Source of the DNA: Bacteroidia bacterium
GTDB lineage: Bacteria; Bacteroidota; Bacteroidia; Bacteroidales; GCA-2748055
DNA length: 5,096 nt
NCBI GenBank assembly: GCA_030596245.1
Contig: JAUVKN010000295.1
Coordinates: 1-5,096 of the forward strand
Direction: 5' to 3'
In this document: one piece after another, positions 1 through 5,096 of the stretch
How positions within the stretch are numbered: position 1 is the stretch's first letter
Layout: every line of letters begins with the position of its first letter
The notes under the pieces: generated by a model
Databases searched by the model: none
Told to the model about the DNA's origin: nothing
The model's input: only the letters and a program-made list of their open reading frames with translations
Position numbers and translations under genes: made by a program

Positions 1-562
1 TCTCCACGGCCCCCGGATCGATGGAGGTCACTTTGATCCCGTAATCCACCAGGTCGATGCGCATGGCCCTGGTGAGACCGTCCACTGCAAATTTGGTGGC
101 ATTATAAACATTTCCATTTTCATAGGCCTCTTTCCCTGCAATGGATCCAAGGTTGATGATATGACCCTTTTGCCTTTCAACCATACCGGGTGAGATCAAC
201 CGGGTGATGTAGAGCAAGCCTTTAATATTGGTGTCGATCATCTGTTCCCAATCGTTTACATCGCCTTCATGAATGCGGCTCAGACCAGCTGCAAGTCCGG
301 CATTGTTCACCAGCAGATCCACTTTTTCCCATTTCCCTGAAAGCGACGAACAGGCCGATTTAACTGCCCCATGGTCCCGGATATCGAATGCCAGGGAGAG
401 CACGTCGGCCGTGGTTTTGGACCGGATCTCCTCTTCAAGGGTTTCCAGGTTTTCTGCCCTGCGTCCGGTAATGATTACATCAAAATCGTTCCTGGCCAGA
501 AGCTCTGCAGTGGCCCTTCCTATCCCGGCAGAGGCTCCGGTAATTATTGCAATGGGATTCAT
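1..562 (-). CDS. SDR-family NADP-dependent oxidoreductase, YdfG-like (C-terminus cut off by window edge)
   Basis: Short-chain dehydrogenase/reductase, expected to be a soluble cytoplasmic NAD(P)-dependent enzyme. The 187 visible residues form a Rossmann fold from the first codon: TGASAGIG at residues 8-15 (cofactor glycine loop), TGRR at 32-35 (adjacent arginines suggest NADP preference), NNAG at 86-89, N112, catalytic S140 in NLGSIAG, and Y153/K157 of the YxxxK pair, then DPGAVE at 182-187. The stretches around S140, Y153 and DPGAVE resemble the YdfG/serine 3-dehydrogenase (3-hydroxy-acid dehydrogenase) subgroup; the substrate cannot be fixed from sequence. Family members are about 250 aa, so roughly 60 residues are missing beyond the left edge. 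The ATG at 562-560 is chosen because the first beta strand starts right after it and a -7 box lies 16 nt upstream. The gene is divergent from purL, and nothing links the two functionally. Family call is firm; subgroup is likely. Confidence 0.93.
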   Translation of the reverse strand, partial: MNPIAIITGASAGIGRATAELLARNDFDVIITGRRAENLETLEEEIRSKTTADVLSLAFDIRDHGAVKSACSSLSGKWEKVDLLVNNAGLAAGLSRIHEGDVNDWEQMIDTNIKGLLYITRLISPGMVERQKGHIINLGSIAGKEAYENGNVYNATKFAVDGLTRAMRIDLVDYGIKVTSIDPGAVE

Positions 563-578
563 GAAGTTGGATTTACAA

Positions 579-586
579 CAAATGTA
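579..586 (-). promoter_or_regulatory. Putative Bacteroidota -7 promoter box for the SDR gene
   Basis: On the minus strand this reads TACATTTG, an exact match to the Bacteroidota -7 consensus TAnnTTTG. It ends 16 nt before the SDR start codon, implying a leader of only about 10 nt. I see no clear -33 TTG/TTTG at the usual distance. The short motif in AT-rich DNA could occur by chance, but its position fits. Confidence 0.45.
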
Positions 587-613
587 AAAATTATATGGAT
601 ATGATCTATTCAC

Positions 614-621
614 TATATTTG
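614..621 (+). promoter_or_regulatory. Putative Bacteroidota -7 promoter box for purL
   Basis: TATATTTG matches TAnnTTTG exactly and ends 19 nt before the purL ATG, implying a leader of roughly 12-13 nt. No good -33 element is visible 17-23 bp upstream. The leader is far too short for a purine riboswitch, and no PurR-like palindrome was recognised in the 78-bp divergent gap shared with the SDR gene. Confidence 0.45.
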
Positions 622-640
622 TGGTTAAACTTATACTTAA

Positions 641-2857
641 ATGGATTTGAACACAGACCAGTTAAAAGAGCGTGCGGTATCTTACCTGACCCAGGACGAA
701 ATTTATTCTATTGAATCGATGCTTGGAAGGGAACCCAATCCTTTCGAGATGAACATGTTTGCGGCCATGTGGTCGGAGCATATATCTTATAAAAGCTCCA
801 TTAAATGGCTGGAAGAGATGCCCGTGGAGGGTAAAGATGTGTATGTTCCTGCAGGTGCAGAGAATGCAGGAGTGATTCACATCAACGACGAATTGGCTTG
901 TGTGATTAAAATGGAATCCCATAACCATCCCATTGCTGTGGATCCAAGACAGGGGGCAGTTGGAGTAGGGAATATGAACCGCGATCTTATCGTCATGGGT
1001 GCTGAACCTGTGGGTCAATTGAACATTCTGAGGTTTGGAAATCCCAGGGAGAAGCATATCCGGGATATGGTAAACTCAGTGGTAACTGCACTGGGCAGCT
1101 ATTCTAATAATTTTGGTGTTCCTGTGGTGGGTGGAGAGATCCTGTTCGACGAAAGTTATAATTTCAATCCGTTGGTAAATCTCATGGGTGTGGGGATTGT
1201 CAGGAAAAGTAACCTGATCAAAGCGGTTTTCAGCAAGCCTTCTCAGGTCATGGTCCTTTTGGGAAAGAAAACTTCGGGCCGCGGGATCCATGGAGCTGGT
1301 TTTGCATCCAAGGCACTGAGGAATAAGGGACAGATGGTTCCCGAGAGCCAGGTGGCGGATCCGGCCAGTGGAAAAATATTGATGGATTGTATTCATGAGA
1401 TGAACGAGAGGGGACTGATTGGCGGAATGCAGGATATAGGAGCCGGTGGTGTGCTTTGCGCCGCAGCAGAGATGGCAGACAGGGGAAAGACCGGAGTGAA
1501 GATACAGCTTGATAGCATTCCCTTGCTGAGGGAAGATATTGATGAATTAGGCATTCTCCTTTCCCAAACCCAGGAGCAAATGTTACTGGCTGTAGAGAAG
1601 GAGGATCTCGGAAAGATTCAGGAGATTGCCAGATATTGGGAATTGGAGTGCAATGCCATAGGATCGGTGACGGAAGAGCAACGGATCAGAATCCTGGATG
1701 ATGCTGAAGTTTATGGAGATCTGCCTGTTCAACTGTTGGTGAGGGGAGGAGGGGCCCCTGTGTACATCAGGGATATGAAACCCAGAGGGAAAACTCCCCG
1801 GGTTGTTTCTGCTGAAGAAGTACCCATGCCCGGGAACCTGAAAGATATTGCCAGGAAAATGGTATCCTTGCCAAATATTGCTTCCCGACGATGGATCTAT
1901 GAACAGTTTGATACCATGGCCGGATTGGCGAATCTGAGTAGTGAATATGCCTCTGATGCCGGTATCGTGAAAATTAATGGTTATGATCAGGCACTGGCCA
2001 TGAGTGTGGATGGGAATTCTCGTCACGGAAGACTAGAACCCAGAAAGGGGGCCATGATTGCTGTGGCTGAAGCCTCCAGGAATATTATCTGTTCGGGGGG
2101 AAGACCCATGGCTGTTGCCGATTGTCTCAATTATGGTGATCCTTCCGATCCTTTTGTATACCACGATTTTGCGGAAAGTGTTAAGGGCATTTCAGAGGTC
2201 TGTAAAAAAATGGAGCTCCCTGTCATTGCCGGGAACGTGAGTTTTCACAATCTGACCTACAATGGGGAGGAGATCACCTCAGTGATACCCACACCTGTGG
2301 TAGGAATGGTAGGGGTCCTGGATAATCACAAAGATGTAATGACTGTGAATTTCAAAATGAAAGGGGATATGATCTTTCTGATTGGCAGATCTGACAACGA
2401 TATCTCCTCTTCGGAATACCTCTCTTTCGTTCACCTGATCAACGAATCTGCGGCTCCTAAATTCGACCTGGATTATGAAATGAAGCTCCAGCAAGTGGTG
2501 GGCAAGCTGATTAAAGATCGGTTGATTGGTTCTGCCCATGATGTGTCTCTGGGAGGACTTTTTGTTACACTGGTTGAATGTTCATTACCAGGCGGATTGG
2601 GCTTCGATGTAACATCACCTGCCGAAATCCGGGGCGATGCATTCCTCTTCGGGGAGGCCCAGAGCCGGGTGGTGGTGAGTGTCACTCCGGAACAAGAGAC
2701 CGATTTCCTGGATTATATGATGGAGACTGGCATTCATTTTTCAGCCCTGGGACATGTCACCAAAGAGGAGCTAAGGATCGATGATGTTTCCTTCGGATTT
2801 ATTTCCGATTATGCCAGGGATTTTGAAAATGCGCTGGAACGTCTCCTGGGTGATTGA
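641..2857 (+). CDS. purL: Phosphoribosylformylglycinamidine synthase subunit PurL (small type)
   Basis: Synthetase subunit of FGAM synthase, the fourth step of de novo purine synthesis: FGAR + ATP + ammonia (supplied by glutaminase PurQ) gives FGAM; cytoplasmic. At 738 aa it matches the small PurL of Bacillus (about 740 aa), not the fused ~1,200-1,300 aa form, so separate PurQ and PurS are expected; neither is in the window. It has two AIRS-type halves: N-terminal (about 75-190 plus 200-355) and C-terminal (about 425-550 plus 575-715). Visible motifs are MWSEH at 43-47 (H47 is the presumed catalytic histidine) with Y50 and K51, ESHNHP at 92-97, RD at 114-115, VGGE at 163-166, GIHG at 215-218, QDIGAGG at 264-270, DGNSR at 457-461, and later SAHDVSLGG and EAQSR. 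Oddities: a shortened glycine loop at 104-115, GRG where relatives have RDG (213-215), and SQTQEQM for SESQERM (308-314). The ATG at 641 gives the expected N-terminus. No Shine-Dalgarno is present. Confidence 0.95.
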   Translation: MDLNTDQLKERAVSYLTQDEIYSIESMLGREPNPFEMNMFAAMWSEHISYKSSIKWLEEMPVEGKDVYVPAGAENAGVIHINDELACVIKMESHNHPIAVDPRQGAVGVGNMNRDLIVMGAEPVGQLNILRFGNPREKHIRDMVNSVVTALGSYSNNFGVPVVGGEILFDESYNFNPLVNLMGVGIVRKSNLIKAVFSKPSQVMVLLGKKTSGRGIHGAGFASKALRNKGQMVPESQVADPASGKILMDCIHEMNERGLIGGMQDIGAGGVLCAAAEMADRGKTGVKIQLDSIPLLREDIDELGILLSQTQEQMLLAVEKEDLGKIQEIARYWELECNAIGSVTEEQRIRILDDAEVYGDLPVQLLVRGGGAPVYIRDMKPRGKTPRVVSAEEVPMPGNLKDIARKMVSLPNIASRRWIYEQFDTMAGLANLSSEYASDAGIVKINGYDQALAMSVDGNSRHGRLEPRKGAMIAVAEASRNIICSGGRPMAVADCLNYGDPSDPFVYHDFAESVKGISEVCKKMELPVIAGNVSFHNLTYNGEEITSVIPTPVVGMVGVLDNHKDVMTVNFKMKGDMIFLIGRSDNDISSSEYLSFVHLINESAAPKFDLDYEMKLQQVVGKLIKDRLIGSAHDVSLGGLFVTLVECSLPGGLGFDVTSPAEIRGDAFLFGEAQSRVVVSVTPEQETDFLDYMMETGIHFSALGHVTKEELRIDDVSFGFISDYARDFENALERLLGD

Positions 2858-2888
2858 TGGTTCCCTCCCTGACATGTATACTAATTGC

Positions 2889-2896
2889 TATATTTA
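2889..2896 (+). promoter_or_regulatory. Possible degenerate -7 promoter box for porT
   Basis: TATATTTA matches TAnnTTTG at all but the last position and ends 16 nt before the porT ATG, the same spacing as the other boxes here. No -33 element is evident in the 55-bp gap after purL. With no terminator-like hairpin in that gap, read-through from purL is an equally good explanation of porT expression. Confidence 0.3.
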
Positions 2897-2912
2897 CCCG
2901 TTTAAATCTATA

Positions 2913-3644
2913 ATGAAAAAAGCTCCACTTTTCATTCTGATTCTGTTCATTTCCTTCAGTGGAATCTCCCAGGAAAAGAGGCCAAGGAACCTGACGGCAT
3001 TTGATTTAAAAAGGCTTCACTTTGGCTTCACTGTTGGATTTAACGCCATGGATGTGGGTTTTGTCAGAAATTACGAAGCAGATGATTTCATCTATGCCGA
3101 TGTGAGTCACCTCCTTCCCGGTTTCCAGGTGAGCATTGTATCTGATCTGCGTTTGAACAAGAACTGGAACCTCAGGTTTCTTCCGGGTATCAGTTTCGGA
3201 TCAAGAGAAATCCATTTCTATGAATATACATCAGGCCAGGGCCAGGGAGGCCTTGTGCAAATTTCCAATGCCGACAACCCGGTGGCGCTTGGCCCCAGTT
3301 TTCTCGATTTCCCGCTTCATTTTAAGTACCGGTCCGACCGGGTTAACAACTACCGGCCCTACCTTGTAGGAGGTCTGAATTTCCGGTACGACATGTCAGC
3401 AAAAAGGGAATACGATGGCGAATCTGATGAGTATTTGAGATTTAAACCGGCCGATTTTTACCTGGAGTTTGGCTTTGGTGTGGATACTTATCTGAGGTAT
3501 TTTAAGTTTGCTCCTGAGATAAAATTGGCTGTTGGCTTAAGAAACATCATTGCCGATGATGGACGGTCGCCATATCCCCAGTTTGTGGAGTCCATCGATC
3601 GGGTAACCTCCTATATCATCATGTTGAATTTCCATTTCGAATAG
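2913..3644 (+). CDS. porT: Type IX secretion system outer-membrane protein PorT
   Basis: PorT-family outer-membrane beta-barrel protein, required in Porphyromonas gingivalis and gliding flavobacteria (SprT) for type IX secretion of proteins with C-terminal targeting domains. The 243-aa product matches the family's usual ~240 aa. Residues 1-20 form a signal peptide: Lys-Lys, hydrophobic core LFILILFISF, cleavage probably around S19/Q20. The mature part starts with the family signature LHFGFTVGFNAMD at 35-47. It continues with alternating amphipathic strands, including LRFLPGISFG at 87-96, LDFPLHFKYRS at 131-141, NNYRPYLVGGLNFRYD at 145-160, a strand around 182-192, and FAPEIKLAVGLRN at 199-211. 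It ends in NFHFE. The ATG at 2913 is preferred over an in-frame ATG at 2781, which lies inside purL and would bury the signal peptide 44 residues in. It follows purL by 55 bp on the same strand, and trmH converges from downstream. Assignment rests on recognised family motifs. Confidence 0.9.
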   Translation: MKKAPLFILILFISFSGISQEKRPRNLTAFDLKRLHFGFTVGFNAMDVGFVRNYEADDFIYADVSHLLPGFQVSIVSDLRLNKNWNLRFLPGISFGSREIHFYEYTSGQGQGGLVQISNADNPVALGPSFLDFPLHFKYRSDRVNNYRPYLVGGLNFRYDMSAKREYDGESDEYLRFKPADFYLEFGFGVDTYLRYFKFAPEIKLAVGLRNIIADDGRSPYPQFVESIDRVTSYIIMLNFHFE

Positions 3645-3667
3645 GATTTTAGTGGGGCTGATCTTTT

Positions 3668-3680
3668 TGAGAGGGTCTCA
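3668..3680. other. Small perfect hairpin in the porT/trmH convergent gap
   Basis: TGAGA-GGG-TCTCA is a 5-bp perfect inverted repeat with a 3-base loop, in the 45-bp gap between the converging stop codons of porT and trmH. A run of five T's overlaps its left side (3664-3668), so it is not followed by a U-tract in either transcript. It therefore does not meet intrinsic-terminator criteria, and the stem is weak. It is the only secondary-structure candidate I see at this convergent end. Confidence 0.25.
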
Positions 3681-3689
3681 TGACACTGG

Positions 3690-4469
3690 CTATCCCACTC
3701 TTTTCAATTCAGAACAGACCACTGCAACAGAGGAAGCCACATTGAGAGATTCCGACCCCTTTCCGCTTTGGGAAAATGATGGAATGGCAATCTTTCGACT
3801 TATGTATTGGTCATACTGGTTTGATAATCCGTGCGATTCATTTCCAAAAAGGATGAGTGGATTCTTCTCCATGTTCATCCCATAGATATTCTCTCCCTCC
3901 AGGAAAGTGCCATAGACAATCTTTTTCATCATTCCGGATTCGGACAGTAGCTGCTCAAGATCCAGGTAATATACATTCACACGGGCAATGGCGCCCATGG
4001 TGGCTTGCACGACTTTTGGATTAAAGGCATCCACCGAATTGGGTGTACAAACAATGTGGTCAATCCCGAACCAATCGGCCGTCCTGATGATTGTACCCAG
4101 GTTGCCTGGATCACGGATGGCCTCAAAGGCCAACACCGTACTACTGAGAAGGGGCTCCATATGGTGTTTTCTGTCGGGTATGGAGACCAATGCAAGTACT
4201 TGCTGGGGAGTCACCAGGTTGCTAACCTTTTTCAGCTCATCAGAGGAGGCTTCGTTCACCTCAGTCTCCAATTGATGAAGCAGGATCTCGTTCCGGGAAA
4301 TCCACTCCCTGGTGGCAAATAGCTGCTCTAATTTGTGATCTTCAGCACCCTTACCGGCCATAAGTTCCCCTATCATCTTTTCACCTTCAACCATATACAA
4401 CCGGGATTGATCCCTATATTTCTTTTGAGAGAGTGACCGGATCAGTTTGGATTGTTTCGCAGAGATCAT
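3690..4469 (-). CDS. TrmH/SpoU-family RNA 2'-O-methyltransferase
   Basis: SPOUT-class, SAM-dependent methyltransferase predicted to methylate a ribose 2'-OH in rRNA or tRNA in the cytoplasm. The 259-aa protein has the two-part layout of RlmB/TsnR-like enzymes. An N-terminal RNA-recognition domain (about 1-95) includes KYRDQSRLYMVEGEKM at 17-32. The catalytic trefoil-knot domain (about 110-259) holds all three SpoU motifs: motif 1 NLGTIIR at 123-129 (N123, catalytic R129), motif 2 LFGNESHGLS at 207-216 (E211, G214), and motif 3 from IAIP at 227-230 to SLNVASSVAV at 241-250 (N243). Length is normal for the family. The target nucleotide cannot be deduced, so no symbol is given. The ATG at 4469-4467 yields the expected MISAKQSKLIRSL start. 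It converges on porT and diverges from tamL, and so has its own promoter. It looks intact. Confidence 0.93.
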   Translation of the reverse strand: MISAKQSKLIRSLSQKKYRDQSRLYMVEGEKMIGELMAGKGAEDHKLEQLFATREWISRNEILLHQLETEVNEASSDELKKVSNLVTPQQVLALVSIPDRKHHMEPLLSSTVLAFEAIRDPGNLGTIIRTADWFGIDHIVCTPNSVDAFNPKVVQATMGAIARVNVYYLDLEQLLSESGMMKKIVYGTFLEGENIYGMNMEKNPLILFGNESHGLSNQYDQYISRKIAIPSFSQSGKGSESLNVASSVAVVCSELKRVG

Positions 4470-4489
4470 GTTACCAGGTTAAATTACTG

Positions 4490-4497
4490 CAAAGATG
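4490..4497 (-). promoter_or_regulatory. Possible -7 promoter box for the trmH-family gene
   Basis: On the minus strand this reads CATCTTTG, a 5-of-6 match to the fixed positions of TAnnTTTG (first T replaced by C). It ends 20 nt before the start codon. No -33 element is obvious. Support comes mainly from its spacing, which matches the other boxes in the window. Confidence 0.33.
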
Positions 4498-4505
4498 AAA
4501 AATTT

Positions 4506-4532
4506 TTGGCTGCATTAAAATTTGTACTTTTG
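4506..4532 (+). promoter_or_regulatory. Putative two-part Bacteroidota promoter for tamL
   Basis: The -7 box TACTTTTG at 4525-4532 matches TAnnTTTG exactly. A TTG (within TTTTTG) at 4506-4508 lies 16 bp upstream of it, close to the 17-23 bp reported for flavobacterial -33/-7 pairs. The box ends 18 nt before the proposed TTG start codon, giving a leader of about 11-12 nt. This is the only promoter in the window with both elements plausible, and it supports the non-ATG start at 4551. Confidence 0.5.
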
Positions 4533-4550
4533 TTTTTCTAATAGACAACA

Positions 4551-5096
4551 TTGCGCCGCAGGATTCCATATACGCTTATTTTTATCATTCCGATACTCCT
4601 CAACTCTTGCAATGCAACCAAATATATCCCGGAAGATGAGTACCTCCTGCACAGCTATAAAATTGAATCCGGAGATGGGGATTTCGATAAAAAGGTCCTC
4701 AACGATTACATAAAACAGAAACCCAACAAGCGCATCATATTCTGGCGTTTCTATCTCTCATTGTATAACCTCTCCTCACCCAAAAAGGACAACGGTTTTC
4801 ATAATTGGTTGAGGCGCATTGGGGAGCCACCTGTTGTATTTGATAAGGAGCTCAAGCAGAAATCTACTGAGCAGCTGACCCTCTACATGCGCAATAAAGG
4901 ATTCTATCATTCTATAGTGTCCGATACCACACAGTACAGGAGCCATCGGGCCAGGGTAGTTTACACCATAAGCCCAAACCAACCTTATAGGATACGCAAC
5001 ATCACTTACTTTTTCCATGATGCCACAATTTCGCCCATGGTGCTGGCAGACACCACTTCCAGCAAATTCAGGATAGGAGAGATCTTTGATGTGGAC
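4551..5096 (+). CDS. tamL: TamL-like BamA/TamA-family outer-membrane lipoprotein (5' part, TTG start)
   Basis: N-terminal 182 residues of a BamA/TamA (Omp85) superfamily protein of the Bacteroidota lipoprotein type (TamL), thought to pair with TamB in the translocation and assembly module of the outer membrane. The beta-barrel part lies beyond the right edge. The frame is open throughout. A TAG at 4542-4544 is in frame only three codons upstream, and the first in-frame ATG is at 4887 (residue 113), so TTG 4551 is the only credible start. It gives Arg-Arg-Arg, hydrophobic residues 8-17, and a lipobox LNSC at 17-20, so C20 should be lipidated. After the cysteine comes NATKYIPEDEYLL (21-33), a typical TamL mature start. 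Also visible are LYNLSSPKKDN at 71-81, WLRRIGEPPVVFD at 86-98 and YMRNKGFY at 112-119, with a POTRA-like segment from about 146 (YRIRNITYFF) to GEIFDVD at 176-182. Surface-export acidic residues directly after the Cys are absent. It is divergent from trmH. Confidence 0.85.
   Translation, partial: MRRRIPYTLIFIIPILLNSCNATKYIPEDEYLLHSYKIESGDGDFDKKVLNDYIKQKPNKRIIFWRFYLSLYNLSSPKKDNGFHNWLRRIGEPPVVFDKELKQKSTEQLTLYMRNKGFYHSIVSDTTQYRSHRARVVYTISPNQPYRIRNITYFFHDATISPMVLADTTSSKFRIGEIFDVD

Noticed and set aside
273..587. Open frame of 104 codons on the plus strand opposite the SDR gene
   Set aside because: It lies antisense to a well-supported SDR with all family motifs, and its composition (Ser/Arg-rich) is that of a shadow frame.
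662..1057. Open frame of 131 codons on the minus strand inside purL
   Set aside because: Fully antisense to conserved PurL motifs (MWSEH, ESHNHP), rich in His/Phe as expected from the reverse complement, with no recognisable domain.
1738..1758. Cluster of G runs (GG, GGGG, GG, GGGG then CCCC) in purL as a possible G-quadruplex
   Set aside because: Two of the four runs are only GG, the adjacent CCCC would pair with the last G run, and the stretch is explained by coding for Arg-Gly-Gly-Gly-Ala-Pro.
1583..2026. Open frame of 147 codons on the minus strand inside purL
   Set aside because: Another antisense shadow of purL with low-plausibility composition and no promoter or domain signal.
2781..2912. 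Upstream in-frame extension of porT starting inside purL
   Set aside because: It would place 44 residues of shifted purL sequence ahead of a textbook signal peptide; the ATG at 2913 gives the expected PorT length.
2858..2912. Possible terminator or riboswitch between purL and porT
   Set aside because: No inverted repeat followed by a T-tract and no conserved aptamer-like pairing could be found in the 55 bases.
3988..4322. Overlapping plus-strand open frames opposite the TrmH-family gene
   Set aside because: Both lie antisense to the catalytic domain with intact SpoU motifs; no independent coding evidence.
4522..4713. 63-codon plus-strand frame overlapping the start of tamL
   Set aside because: It is out of frame with the TamL lipoprotein signal and mature sequence, which are strongly recognisable; its composition is Ser/Thr-rich without family features.
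4776..5018. 80-codon minus-strand frame inside tamL
   Set aside because: Antisense to conserved TamL segments (WLRRIGEPPV and the POTRA-like region).

Overview
The window looks like ordinary chromosome from a member of the Bacteroidota (Bacteroidetes). Three things point there: a PorT-type outer-membrane protein of the type IX secretion system, a gene start typical of the phylum's lipid-anchored TamA homologue (TamL), and promoter-like TAnnTTTG (-7) boxes just upstream of the genes, with no Shine-Dalgarno sequences. I see no mobile elements, CRISPR arrays, tRNAs or rRNAs, and no gene-free stretch longer than about 80 bases.

Layout, left to right. (1) On the minus strand, bases 1-562 hold the first 187 codons of a short-chain dehydrogenase/reductase (SDR) of the YdfG-like 3-hydroxy-acid dehydrogenase type; its C-terminus lies beyond the left edge. 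(2) A 78-bp divergent intergenic region (563-640) carries one -7 box on each strand. (3) On the plus strand, 641-2857 encodes a complete small-type PurL (738 aa), the synthetase subunit of FGAM synthase in purine biosynthesis. It has several changes in otherwise well-conserved glycine-rich loops. (4) porT (2913-3644) follows 55 bp downstream on the same strand. (5) A 45-bp gap separates porT from a convergent TrmH/SpoU-family RNA 2'-O-methyltransferase on the minus strand (3690-4469). (6) An 81-bp divergent region (4470-4550) separates that gene from the 5' part of tamL (4551 to the right edge), which must use a TTG start codon.

Functionally the window mixes housekeeping metabolism (SDR, PurL), RNA modification (TrmH) and envelope biogenesis (PorT, TamL). 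The right half, porT - trmH - tamL, is the most phylum-specific part: both envelope genes concern traffic into or across the outer membrane, one in gliding/type IX secretion and the other in the translocation and assembly module. I found no convincing new multi-gene system. The items most worth a second look are the altered PurL loops, the TTG-started tamL and the uniform promoter-to-start spacing.
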